Shown here piece by piece: positions 38,701 through 49,945 of a DNA stretch of 64,000 nt (positions are counted from its first letter, which is position 1; every line of letters begins with the position of its first letter). The stretch comes from Saccoglossus kowalevskii (Eukaryota; Hemichordata; Enteropneusta; Harrimaniidae): positions 227,640-291,639 of the forward strand of contig NW_003145790.1 of assembly GCF_000003605.2 (NCBI RefSeq), given 5' to 3'. Under the pieces are notes generated by a model, which worked only from the letters and a program-made list of their open reading frames with translations, was not told the origin of the DNA and searched no databases. Position numbers and translations under genes: made by a program.

Positions 38701-39981
38701 CCACGCAAAGATATTGCTGCTTTAATAAGACAATCCATCTTTCCATTATGTGACGGCGTGGCGTACCATCGCGAATAAAGATCTGACACAAAGACAATTT
38801 TAAATAGAAATCAGCACGTGTAGCCAAGAGTTATTTTGTAATCCCTCTAGTACTGAGCGAAAATGAACAATTTTAGTGCGAAATGTATGACCATATGGGT
38901 ACTATAGGGGTAAATAAATAACACTTATACAGATGGGAAGCTTTTTAATTGTAACAGATTATGTTATCAACAAGATAACAATTACTACACTGACAGCCTG
39001 AGCGATTCGATACGACAGTATGACGTAATTGTTAAAACCCTGTTTTGATACGAAATCGCAATTCATATATCATAACAGGTGTCTAAAAAAACACGTGTCT
39101 ATGTGTGACAGCTCACCGATGTACTTTCCGCAACACTCACATTCATATCATTTACGGATTTTATGCATATCCGGGGAATTATTTGATCTTCGTTGTTACT
39201 AAAACAGGACGTCATTCAGTTGAATACATGAACATTACAATAATCAACTAACACAGATGCTTACAACCTAACGATACTTCAAAACTTCCTGTCGTTTCTA
39301 ATGACTGTCAATGCATTAGTACGTCATGCCAAGGTACTATGCAGTTAATCAACAAGCATATGCAGGCAATGTAAGTCGTTTAGCATAGCACCCAAAGTGT
39401 GTGGATAAAGATTACGTTGACTTGTCCTATCGTATTTCTAATTGCAAAATGTGAAATAGTACCAACTGTTTTTTTAGTTGGATATCGAATATCTACTTTG
39501 CAAATAGTTATTTCAATTAGGCTTCGGTTTTAAATTGAAAATGACAAATTCTGAGTGGCGTAGTGGTTGCTGTTTGAACATTACCCTGGCCTAAGTCATC
39601 GATCGAGAGCCAATCAGTTACATAAACTACCTCGGGGGAAAGCCGATTAAGGTCTGCAGGTGCTTGTCTTGATGTATAGATAACTATAACATAGGAAATC
39701 GACTATGACCTGTAGCGACACAGATATGACATTCGATATCTGAACAATGATATTCTGTGTCACATTATTAAAACTTTCAGTAATTATTGTAATCAATACT
39801 GGTACGTACCATTAATCCAAATTACAAATGCATTTGTACATTCATTACTTCCTCATCAACGTATTATAATAATTCACTGTTATTAACATGCGATAATGAA
39901 CTGAAATATTTGTAAATACTGTCTTCAACGCTTCGTTCACGCCTTCATGGAGAAAAATCTTACAAATGCTTGATATAGCAT
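35739..39981. other. Unassigned AT-rich DNA
   Basis: No gene supported. A 40-nt segment at 36134-36173 is bounded by TTTCAG and GTGAGT but has weak context. The acceptor-like CCCCCGCAG at 38329 is followed by 48 open codons without a convincing donor. Several poly-T/A runs are present. Confidence 0.45.
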
Positions 39982-40044
39982 AGACGAAAATGGCCGCCAA
40001 GATCTCGTGCAGAGCGAGAAGGCCCCGAGACTTGAGTTTGCCTC
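39982..40044 (+). repeat. Interspersed repeat R1, copy 2
   Basis: About 63 bp matching 6225-6288 in the same orientation. It starts AGACGAAAATGGCC and carries AGATCTCGT and GAGACTTGAGTTT in the same order. The flanks are unrelated to those of copy 1. Confidence 0.55.
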
Positions 40045-42162
40045 TCAAATAGTTTGCCATCCCTCCCATCATAGCGCGGGGTGACGGGACATGATAGGAC
40101 ACTATTTGACGGGCCAATCAAATCTAATCAAAATCTCGATCGGCAGCCAGTTGTATGTGAGGTATATTTCGAAAAAAGCAGTCGAGAACAACCTTTCAAA
40201 ATCAACAAAAAACGTTTAATAAGGACTCAGACCATTCAACGCCAATGAACGTCACAAATCTATTTTTTTTTTCCAGGACTAATATTACAATTGTACCCCC
40301 TATAGACTACAATGCAGAAACTTGATACAAGTCGAACAATTTTAGACAAAAGCAAGTGAGTAAAAAAACAATAACACAAGTGGTTTGAGTAGTTTGAAAA
40401 ATCAAATAATAAATGGCATTGTAACATATGTTAAAAATTCCCAAAATATCTAATCACATTGGTGTTGGCATTCATGGAAATGTTTACCCATTTCAAACCC
40501 AGTTGGTTTTCGTTGAAATTCGAGTTTCAAATCTAAATTGCTTAATTATTTCTGATATCATATTAAATAAATCAGTTTGAGACCACCCCTTGCAAACAGT
40601 TGTTGTCAAACTAGAGTGGATTATCATTTTACTTACGTGACCCCACGTCTTGATAAACATTCTAATCATGGGCGAAACTTAAAAGGAATATACATTCTGT
40701 TGTGAATGGGGCATTAATAAGTTTCGGATTTCCCGGGAGGGTACTGATGGTACATCACAGACTATCATGTTCTCAAGATGGTATTCCCTCTCCCATTTAC
40801 CCTGGTTTGAGGAGGGAGGCGCCGAATGTCAGATGATGAGTCAGAAAACAACTAAACATCTGAAACGTATTGACACAGCTGACATATAAAAATACCAAGC
40901 ATAGTAGTGGGAAATGCTAGCAAGTATCATCTCTGAAAACACGTTCTGCATGCTTAAAGAGAGCTTTGGCGGCAACAATCTACTACCCTAAAACAGCATC
41001 ATGTGGTGCAATTTATCTGTCATGACAACAGCGACCAGTTTATTTCGATAAACGTTGGTTCACAATCTTGCGTGGTCTGTTTGAACACTAGACTGGCTCG
41101 CGCCTCCCCAAATGATATGGCGCACCAACCCACAAGAGGCAGGTAACTAGTAATGGCGCCGGCACTCTGATTGGTCCATCACATGTTTTCGTTGCTTGTT
41201 TTCTTGGTCACATGACATCAGCAATTATGCTTGTGGTCGTTCACTATTTAGAGCAGGGTTTTCCCTTTTACTGTCACAAGTTGTACGGCTATAAAACTAT
41301 TTGTTTTTTATCACTTTACGCGCACAAAATTGCGAGAGAACAAAGTTTAAGCAGTACAGACTGGATGGGCGATATCACGTTATTGCAGTAACGCAGACTT
41401 GTTTACGGAGAATGAGAATTGGAATGTTTTCAAATTACGTCACTTGGTCACGTGCATTTAGGTCGAAATCCCGCCCCAGTCACAGTGGAACAATATGGCG
41501 ATTACTATTTACCTACGTCCTACTTGCCATTTGCAAAGGACGGCAGGAACCAGCGAATTCGGCCCCAGACATGCCAACGGACTAATGTAGCCATGTACTG
41601 CCTCAACATATTTCCATTTCATTGACAGGGACCAATCCCATCTCTCGTTCGAGTAGCCCTCGAACTATAAATGCGAAAAGACGGTTTTTCACACTGGGGA
41701 TTTCATCAGATAGACGAAATCGGTTTTAATGATTACTTTAGTCGTGATTCCAGAAATCGCTTAATGTGTATATTCGATTAAGTTGTGGTGTATTGTGTGG
41801 AAATTACGCCAGCCATTTATGTCCGCCCTACATTTATCCTCGTTTCCCCCAAACAGCGCGCGGCCCAAGTAATTGACGTAGTTACAACAGAACGTCGAGG
41901 CACAACCTAAATAATAATAATTTCTTTCGTTATTTATGGTAACATACTTTCTGTCTAGGATCGGGATTATCGTTATGGTAAAAATAACACAGTTAAGTGT
42001 AATCAATCGACCCCGCATGCATGACGTACATTGGTGCACTATTCTGCGGTTGGTATTTATTTCCTCTAATGAGTATCAATTTCTCCTGTGCTAAGGGTTT
42101 CACAGTTTCTTTCATACGATGTTTTTTGTTTCATCGCGTTTGACCGAAACAAAATGTAATTG
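40045..42162. other. Unassigned DNA
   Basis: No gene supported. A TTCCAG acceptor (ending 40276) and a GTGAGT donor (40356) bound 79 nt with stops in all frames. The 41.0-41.6 kb part is somewhat richer in GC, but its frames are not recognisable. Confidence 0.45.
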
Positions 42163-42323
42163 AAAGCGGGAGGGTCGTCACCTACACACGCGCGGGAATT
42201 GAGTCCCAAGCGACGATAACAATATAAGCTAAAAACACAAAGGCTCATGGGTAGACGCTTGTTTGTAAACAATACCATGCTATGGCCATCTAAGGCACGC
42301 GCAGGCGACGATTCACCCGCTTT
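42163..42323 (+). mobile_element. TTAA-flanked MITE M1, copy A
   Basis: 161 bp with ends AAAGCGGGAGGGTCGTCACC and ACGATTCACCCGCTTT, imperfect inverted repeats of about 22 bp. The core contains GGCTCATGGGTAGACGC, TTGTTTGTAAACAA and TGGCCAT. The right flank is an intact TTAA (42322-42325) shared with repeat X1; the left flank reads TTGA, one change from TTAA. TTAA targeting is typical of piggyBac and a few other superfamilies. No protein is encoded. Confidence 0.75.
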
Positions 42324-42543
42324 AAATGAGAAACGCATCAAATGCAATTTAAAATATATATTTATATATGCACCAAAATGACAGTTTCAATATAATCCAT
42401 GGTATTAACAGTTTTTCTACCACAATTTTCTTTTCATAGCTTTAGTATTTGATACACTCAGGCTCCTTCACAGACTCAGATTTACATCTCACATGCTGCG
42501 AACAGATAAGAACGTCGTATTACAGAATTACAGATGGTGTTAA
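42322..42543 (-). repeat. Interspersed repeat X, copy X1, TTAA to TTAA
   Basis: About 214 bp between TTAA words (42322-42325 and 42540-42543). It is the reverse complement of 51507-51721 over its whole length, for example GAGAAACGCATCAA, CCATGGTATTAACAGTTTTT, GATTTACATCTCACAT and TTACAGATGG. No clear terminal inverted repeat exists. Having TTAA at both ends in both copies suggests a TTAA-targeted element. X1 begins in the same TTAA that closes MITE copy A. Confidence 0.7.
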
Positions 42544-42866
42544 AGGGGATTGGATTGGATGTATAGCGCCTGATATGTTCAATAATATTTAATATGGTGT
42601 CACAATTTATGTGGGACATTAGTGAAAGCATGACATATTTTTGGCTGTCACGGTGACTTTATTCATGTGTATATTATGAGATAGATGCATGGTTATTGGT
42701 CATATCACACGGGTCATACCTGTCTTTTCCACGTGACCCAAATGGCGCAGTTTGACGCGCATGCCGAGCCACGCAAATTATGTAGATGCGTGTTTGGTTT
42801 CATCAGCGCGTGTTCTAATATGGAGTCACGTAACAACAACCAATAGCCGCGACCATGGAATAGTTT
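42544..42866. other. Spacer between inverted MITE copies
   Basis: No gene. Holds CpG-rich words (GACGCGCATGCC, CAGCGCGTG) but no recognised repeat. Confidence 0.4.
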
Positions 42867-43029
42867 AAAGCGGGGGATTCGTCACCTGCGCATGCGTCAG
42901 ATGGCCATAGCGTGTCATTTTGTTTACTAACATGCGTCTACCCATGAGCCTTTGCGTGTTTAGCATGCTTTGTTATAGTCGCTTGGTACTAAATTCCCGC
43001 GCGTGCGCAGGTGACGACCCTCCCGCTTT
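42867..43029 (-). mobile_element. TTAA-flanked MITE M1, copy B (inverted relative to A)
   Basis: 163 bp with an intact TTAA at both ends (42865-42868 and 43028-43031) and well-matched ends: AAAGCGGGGGATTCGTCACC and GGTGACGACCCTCCCGCTTT. It is the best-preserved copy. It lies in opposite orientation to copy A, so A and B form an inverted pair with about 540 bp between them. Confidence 0.8.
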
Positions 43030-45400
43030 AATAGTGCGACAAAGCGTTCATGTAAAGACGGTTTTTACGAAAACACCTGAAACTGATAGATAAAGCTGAC
43101 ATGGAACAGTTACACTATTTTCTCTTTTTTTCAAATACGTGCTGTCTGTTAGGTGAAAACCTTGACATCGCCAATTATTTTTCCCTCAATTGAGGTGTCA
43201 TACATCTGACATGACAACTCCCAGTTTACGCTAGTAACGTGGGTTTCAGACGCTGTTACCGCAAGGTCTGTTTGGACCCCCTAACTGTGGACTGACTAAT
43301 GTTGCCAAGGGCTGACCCCAAACTAAGCCAATTGACGTGTATTTGTATCGTAGTACAAATGATACTAGTGTAAACATGAAATGGGTCATGACTTTGCTGG
43401 CGGCGTATCACTGGGCGCTCCGTTGGAGGTGTTTCGGTTATGATACGACCGAGCGTATATGCAAACCACTTTCTTCTTAACTGTTTAAAACGATTACCAT
43501 ATACAATTAGGATTGGACGTTATAGTTCTCTAACTGAGCGTAGTACACCTTTCCTTAAAGCCCTGCCCTCCAATGTCCAGACGCACTTTACTTTGTTGGG
43601 CAATAGTTCGACATAAAGTAAATCTATCAAAATCAAAATTTCGCGAGTGACTATAAAATAAAAAAAAGATATTGGCGCTCGCTGACTAAGACATCCCCCG
43701 CTATCCTGTGATTAAAGTGTTTCAGTCTTAGTATTCGTGCTTTATCGCGCCCTCTTGTGGCAGTTCATGACTGTGCCGTCTTTAGTTTGGCCCATGGGAA
43801 AAACACACTCGCGAGAAAATGTTTTAATAGGATACATATGTTCGGCCCGCCGGTGAAATGCCAATAAGAATATTGTAATATCCATATTAACGACTCCTTG
43901 GATGGTCAAAATGAACTCGCGATTATTTACTGTGCTAGGAATTTATTGCCAATTATGTGAGTAATTTGTTCTCTAGTGCAAGTGCGCGGATTTCTTCGTT
44001 TTGTGCGGCGTTTGAGAAAGCTGTGTACATTGATGCCCATATTCATAGCACGTCCGTAGACCCGTCAGTGGACGGTACTGCTTCAGAAAAGTCGACAGCC
44101 ATAGTATTCATTCCCATTCAGTTCAAGTAAGCCACGTTAGTGCCAGCTATCTGCACAATCCCGGACATCCAGCACCTCAGGCAAGTTAAAGTATTGATGC
44201 TACAACTATACTGTAATAATAGTGGCTAGCCCATTAGATACTACAAAACATTGCTCGTCATTTTCTCATTACATGTTAAGTTTATGTGTGTAGGTAACGG
44301 TGTCGGCGGTCCCGGAACTTTGAGCTGCCCGACCTATAACAGCCAAGTGAGTCGCTGCATTAACACGACTTGAAAACTAGGCCGTAGCACTCAGTTAAAT
44401 TCCTTAGAAGAATCCAAATCTGCACAACCTTATTCTGACTGAAAAGCACACAGTACTAAACGCAACGTTCAATTTCACTAACAAATTAAATTTATTCATA
44501 TTTCAGCTAATTAAATCCTAATACACCCCGAAGTTAATAATTATATTATGAGGGATCCATGTTTCTTCCACCAAACGATCATTGGTAAATTATTATATAT
44601 TGTATAACCGTGATTTTCTTTCCGAAACATTGCCCCCCCCCTTCTCAGTGGCACGTCGACACCAGCAGGTTTCTTGTTCTATTCGTCACTACTGTACATA
44701 TATAACAAGATTTAAGTGTTGGCCTCGTCCATGATGTGTCTCTATGTGTAACGAACGCACGACCTAATACCATTTGACACTATCACTCAAATCTGCCATC
44801 GTTAAAACGCATTGAAGATGAAAAGAATGTAGATATACGTCACCATAGCAACTTCAAAGTAGATTAATTATAAAGTAACGGCTGATTTTTAAGCAGAGCG
44901 GATTTAGTCACAGCTGCGAGAGAAGCATCGACAATATGTATTATCTATATCTGACCTGACACGTACTAAGCGGTGTTTTGCATTGACATGTGTTATCACG
45001 TGATACGTCGAGGCGCCATAACCGTGTGTAAACACTGTTTATTTACAAGCGTTGGATATAGGTCGCATGGGACCCATATTTGAACTCGTAGCGACGACTC
45101 GGTGTTGTCGTGGAGGTTTAATCGAAGTTTTATTTAAACTTTAACGCAACTGGCCACGGAGATTTCGTTGCTACGAGACTCTTGTGTTTGACCATCAAAT
45201 AATGTTTCTCTCCCAGAGTCATCGAATTCACCCCCCCCCCCTGATCTATGTAACTTTATGTAACCGTGGGAACAGTGAATGTACGCAATAGTTTGAATAG
45301 TGGACGCGATGAGAAAGAGAGAATGGAACACTATTTGAAGTACACAATCGAAGTCGCACAACTTTCTCACTCTGAACGAGATCTCGTTATTATACACACG
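43030..45400. other. Unassigned DNA with a CTCF-like site
   Basis: No gene supported. GCGCCCTCTTGTGG at 43747-43760 matches 11 of 12 positions of the core CTCF consensus on the minus strand. A run of C lies near 44633-44641 and another near 45232-45241. Confidence 0.4.
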
Positions 45401-45409
45401 GCAAAAGCT

Positions 45410-45625
45410 GCTTGACTACGGGCGATCGCTCGCTGGTTCCCGGCATCTCTTGCGAATGGTTTTGTGCGCCAACAGGCGACCGTCGAGCGCCCGTGGCAGA
45501 GTCACGGTTGCGCAGCGGCAGGAGACTGTAACCGGGCCTAAATCTATCACAAGGATGAAACGCTCCGAATTTAATTATGGTTACTGTCAGTGATAAAACG
45601 CCACATACGAAGCGCCGTGTCAAAG
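45410..45625. promoter_or_regulatory. CpG-rich segment upstream of the receptor
   Basis: About 17 CpG fall within roughly 150 bp (45400-45545), with GC near 60% by eye, against an AT-rich background. It ends about 1.6 kb before the receptor's coding exon, which needs an upstream promoter and 5' UTR exon. No TATA box or convincing splice donor was found, so a promoter role is inference. The minus-strand frame here (45390-45629) lacks an ATG start. Confidence 0.25.
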
Positions 45626-46340
45626 ACAATAAATACAGAGTGCGTGTGTGTTTAAGGGCTCATACCACTAATTGAATTTCCATAGACGGCAATGTTAACA
45701 TATGACGAGATTGCTATATGAAAATGATGAAGAAAGTTGAAAGCATGGCTCAAAAATGGGAAATCAACATGCAAGTAAACAACCATATGAAAAAAAACTA
45801 ACATGTTGGCCAGCTCAAACTCTTACAAATCTCAGGTAAACAAGACACACCTACTGTATTCGGATTGCACCAAGAGAAATCACTGGAAAAACACCAAGAT
45901 TAGAACATTCACATACACACAGAATAAACCCACGGGTACACAGTCGCTAAGTGGTAAAGAAAAGACCACATGTTGGTCTCATCTTTGACCCAGGTGATTA
46001 CGCCGTCAAACAGGGAGCACCTGAGAAAAACAAATTTAAACAAATTCATTAGTTCTTGCTAGGCATTTAAATTGAGCAGCCATTTGTTGATTAGGGGTAT
46101 GAGACCTTAATACGCTTGGAGTATAAATTGAACGAATTACCTTTTTTTCGATGCCGGAGAATAATGCGCTTTCAGGTGGATTACAATTGTTTAAATATTT
46201 TATTTAGTGCTACATTATTATCGGATAAAAGCAGTGCCAGTTTTGATTCCCAGCGTTGATAATTCTGATTTCCATTTCTGGCCCATGACGATTCCAATTA
46301 TTTAGTTCCGAAGCGTGAATATAATCATGAATGTAGTATT
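45626..46340. other. Unassigned DNA
   Basis: No gene or repeat recognised. Confidence 0.4.
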
Positions 46341-46480
46341 AAAGCGGGAGGGTCGTCACCTGCGCACGCGCGAGAATTGAGTCCCAAGCAACGATAACAA
46401 CACACTCTAAAAACGCAAAGGCTCATGGGTAGACGCTTGTTTGTAAACAATGACACGCTGTGGCCATTGACGCATGCGCA
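46341..46480 (+). mobile_element. TTAA-flanked MITE M1, copy C
   Basis: It starts with TTAA (46339-46342) and AAAGCGGGAGGGTCGTCACC and follows the M1 consensus through GGCTCATGGGTAGACGC and TGGCCATTGACGCATGCGCA at about 46480. Beyond this the sequence no longer matches, so the right terminal repeat is lost or strongly diverged. Same orientation as copy A. Confidence 0.75.
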
Positions 46481-47220
46481 CGTAAACGCCGATCGTCTCG
46501 TCGTAGTTTTAACAAAACAAAACAACATGTGGCTGTCTTATTTCAAAGTTGGTCGCCTTATAATGAACCTATTTTAAATACATGGCATGGAAACCGCTAC
46601 CTGGAACGATGCATTCTGGTACTAACTCGTTTTTCGACTGATTTACGTAATAAAATGTGATTTCCCACCGTCACGTCGAATCACCCAGCTTGGTATTATC
46701 TTTACAAACCATTCCCGGCGGGTGACTGAAGTTAACGAATTGATTGACATGCCGATTTTACGGTGGCGTTATAGCTCTATAGTGCCCAACTGAGAGGACA
46801 ACATCGAACATTGAACACCTTTAAATAGTGACAGGGTTGTGTATTGATCAGTTGGCGTACACAGCTGGAAAAACACAGCAGCTTAATATACAATAACAAT
46901 TGGAAACATCCTTTAAAACTTATTATTATTATTATTTTCTCTGTTCTGTACACGCGATCGTTTTGTAACTTGCGGAGTTTCTGACAGAACATTGAAACGA
47001 CGTCATTATTAACGCACTATAGACGGTAGGAATTATGATTGCATGAATATCTGACAATGGATTAATTGGGATGATGGAAACATATTTAAAAACTGAATAT
47101 TGTGCTGTGCATTAAAACTATTATTTCTGTTATTGTGGATTGTAGAACAATCGAGGAAATCATGTAAAATATTGTTCGACTTTTACTCAAATCTGTTTTT
47201 TAAGTTGTATTTTTTCTTCT
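46481..47220. other. Probable intron upstream of the receptor exon
   Basis: No coding sequence. Because the receptor exon starts with a 3' splice site, this AT-rich stretch is probably the 3' part of an intron in the 5' UTR. An ATT repeat lies near 46920-46935. Confidence 0.5.
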
Positions 47221-47236
47221 ATTTTTTTACATCCAG
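47195..47236 (+). promoter_or_regulatory. 3' splice site of the receptor coding exon
   Basis: A long pyrimidine tract with several T runs ends in TTTTTTTACATCCAG, with AG at 47235-47236. The exon then begins with 11 nt of 5' UTR before the ATG at 47248. This implies at least one upstream untranslated exon. Confidence 0.75.
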
Positions 47237-47247
47237 CAATCACCACG

Positions 47248-48552
47248 ATGAAGAACTTCACCGTTGACGTGTATGACGACTCGGACTATCTGGATACTAG
47301 CTACTACCTGGCGCCGGATGGCCTATGGATATGGCATGCTACTGAAGAAGATATCGAAGAGTCATTGGTCAACGACGAAGACGCCGCCATACTTACGATC
47401 GCCATGCCTATCGTGTTCATTATTGGTTGCCTGGGCAACATATTCACAATATTTGTGATTCTGAGAATCTCCGAGATGCGAACAGTGACAAACTATTTTC
47501 TGGTCAACCTCGCTATCGCCGATCTTATCTTTCTTATCATGGTTGTCCCGCCAAAGTTCATGATGTACATCTTGGCCACGGTGCATTTAGAAGGCAACTG
47601 GACGATAGGCGGCGCAGTCGGTTGCAAGATATTGTCGTATGCTCCGAGAGTCGCGCAAAGTGTCTCGTGTTTCATAATCCTGATTCTCACCATGGAGCGA
47701 TACTTCGCAATATGCTGGCCGTTGAAGTTCCGTGGGGCTCGGACAAAAAAGAAAGCCATTTGTGTCAGTGGACTGACGTGGTTAGCAGCTGGCACGTTTG
47801 GGATCCCTCACGCTTATTTCCCGCGGTTTGTGCAAGCCCATATTGTGTGGCCGCCGTCGTACAACGAAACGGACGTCCCCGATGTGATATCGCGCTGTTC
47901 GCCATGCGATGTGACAAGTAACTGTGGGTATTATAACACATACGGAAAAATAGACGAGGTGATCTTCCTCTGTATTGTGCCTGTCCTAGTAATACTGTAC
48001 ATACTGATGCTTCTGCGACTGCGCAGAGCTAACAAATTCGGACGAGCAGCCCGCGTTCGTGGGGCCAACTCTATGAGAGCCAAGACGCAGCTAATACGCA
48101 TGCTCGGAATGACTGTGACTCTGTATTTGATATGTGTCGGCCCTTTTCGAACACTGGCCCTGTTAACGGCGTATGAATTTCCAATGAAGGACCCAGACAC
48201 CGCTGCCCTGGCAGTAAACGTGGCGAGGGTGCTTCTCTATGTTAACTCTGCCACAAATCCAATCATTTACAATGTATTCAATAAAAAATTCAGGTCCGCC
48301 TTTTTCAAAGTTCTAATCTGCCAGGGAAACAAGGTCAACCCAGAAAACGAAAGTTCCAGCGACAACGTCGCATTAACAAACACCGACGACGGCTACAGGA
48401 AGAGACCATGGTCGCTGAGACGGTCACGTAAACGCGGTTCGTCTCGTCGTAAAATCAACGGCAACGGGTCTTCACTGTCTTCACGCAAGCTTGTTGCCAA
48501 CGATTCGTCCCGTCGCGGTAGAACCGTAACAAACGGGTCGTGTCGTCGCTGA
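47248..48552 (+). CDS. Class A peptide GPCR, TRH-receptor-like
   Basis: A 434-residue seven-helix receptor of the rhodopsin class. It should sit in the plasma membrane and couple a peptide ligand to G proteins. Visible landmarks: TM1 with N64 (GCLGN), TM2 with D92 (LAIADL), C126 at the top of TM3, E150-R151-Y152 for the DRY motif, W178 in TM4, P245 in TM5, P299 in TM6 and N337-P-I-I-Y341 in TM7, followed by helix 8 with C358 for likely palmitoylation. C217, C220 and C226 offer disulfide partners for C126. N3, N117 and N206 are sequons. TM6-TM7 (PFRTL, then LYVNSATNPIIYN and KKFRSAFFK) recalls TRH receptors; another peptide-receptor subfamily is possible. Oddly, the TM6 CWxP motif reads C296-V-G-P299, so the toggle tryptophan is absent. 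ICL3 is short. The tail is rich in Arg, Ser and Asn. The coding region is one exon with visibly higher GC than its flanks. No signal peptide. Confidence 0.93.
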   Translation: MKNFTVDVYDDSDYLDTSYYLAPDGLWIWHATEEDIEESLVNDEDAAILTIAMPIVFIIGCLGNIFTIFVILRISEMRTVTNYFLVNLAIADLIFLIMVVPPKFMMYILATVHLEGNWTIGGAVGCKILSYAPRVAQSVSCFIILILTMERYFAICWPLKFRGARTKKKAICVSGLTWLAAGTFGIPHAYFPRFVQAHIVWPPSYNETDVPDVISRCSPCDVTSNCGYYNTYGKIDEVIFLCIVPVLVILYILMLLRLRRANKFGRAARVRGANSMRAKTQLIRMLGMTVTLYLICVGPFRTLALLTAYEFPMKDPDTAALAVNVARVLLYVNSATNPIIYNVFNKKFRSAFFKVLICQGNKVNPENESSSDNVALTNTDDGYRKRPWSLRRSRKRGSSRRKINGNGSSLSSRKLVANDSSRRGRTVTNGSCRR

Positions 48553-49909
48553 GAATCAATATGGCGCCTCATGTCGTTTCTTCTGGGTTAACCCCGCCAG
48601 GAGTTCTCCGGTCATTGTCGTGGATGGCGCCACTACTACACAAACTACGTAATACCTCGAGCTACACTACATTACTCATAACATGACGTGGAGATCTCTG
48701 GGACAGAAGACATAAAATGGTACAGTTTATAGTACGCCCCTTTATAGTACGCGACCAAACAGTTATTTATTGCCTTGTTTTGATAATCTTAATGGACACA
48801 GATTAACGATTCGAAATTGGATATATCATTGGATATATCATTGGATATATCATTGGATATATGTGTATATCATATATTGTCGATATGATGAATAGTAGTT
48901 ATTTTCATATTTTGAGCAAATTAAGACAATATTGGGACTAATTGGACATATATCATTAATTCAAACGTCACCTTATATTTGATTAACAGTAAACGTATGT
49001 GCTTCGGTGTATCGGTTGATAACAAATTGCTGTTTGTTTGTTTGTTTGTTTTTGTGATGTAATCTTTGCGTGCGTAATGCAGATATAAAGTCTGCAGATT
49101 GATAAGTGTCTGTTATAGTCTTAATTCATCTATCAACACCAAATTGGTGCTTTTGTAGCTGGTTTACTCTATTGTACATCGTTGGTTCTCCATCATGAAC
49201 ACACTTTATTCATGAAGTTGTTTGATGTAATTAAATTTTCATTTTTTTTTCTCAAATGTGTGAGAAAGAATGTGTTGGCAAAATATTTGAGCCACAAGAT
49301 TGAGAGGGTTTCTTTATAAAAAATAATTTTTATGTTTTCGGACTTCTACCGCTAACATGAGTATTAATATAAAGTGCGATCATTCCGACTGAGTCCGCCG
49401 CACTATGCACACACTCGGGCTGTTAAAATAGTATAAACCATAGCTAATATACTCGAATTCGTTTTGAGTACTGTAATCTGATCCCATATATGGTAATAAC
49501 ACTTTAGTTAACATTAGTTATAATAAGCAGATTTCCTTATTTGGTGATTTACTCCAACCTCGTTCCCATGCATAATTAAAACAGTTAAAGTTAAGAACTC
49601 CGAATACGTTCTTAGTGTCTATTCATTCAACAGACCGTGATTCTTTGTATACCATTTTTACGATTAGACATGTTTTTGTTTTTTTTTGTTTGTTTTTTAC
49701 CAAAACTCGCCTATTTATACATATTCACGTATTGAAGATGAAATACATTTTTTTCAGAACTTAGTTGGACGATTTGGTTAAAGTAATCATGAGTTGACGC
49801 TCTATCGTTTGTATTGGTGTTGTTAGAACATGATTCAGGTCCTCGGTTCTCTAATTACAGAATAATAATCTCTCCAAACGTTGTTTTGCTTCAAAGAAAT
49901 GTTAATAAA
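48553..49909 (+). other. Likely 3' UTR and downstream region of the receptor
   Basis: No further coding sequence. ATTAAA (about 49227) and AATAAA (49904-49909) are possible poly(A) signals, so the 3' end is not fixed. The region includes the 12-bp repeat at 48816-48863 and a (GTTT) run near 49026-49050. Confidence 0.4.
48816..48863. repeat. 12-bp tandem repeat, 4 units
   Basis: Four perfect or near-perfect copies of ATTGGATATATC; the last ends in G. It probably lies in the receptor's 3' UTR and could vary in length between individuals. Confidence 0.85.
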
Positions 49910-49945
49910 CGATGATCCAGTTGTTGTCTGTTGACAGATCGACAC

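Noticed and set aside
40277-40355. Splice-bounded 79-nt segment
   Set aside because: Stops in all three frames; T-run acceptors and GTGAGT sites are frequent enough in this DNA to pair by chance.
47427-47921. 164-codon frame overlapping the receptor
   Set aside because: It is a shadow of the receptor in another frame; the receptor frame carries all family motifs.
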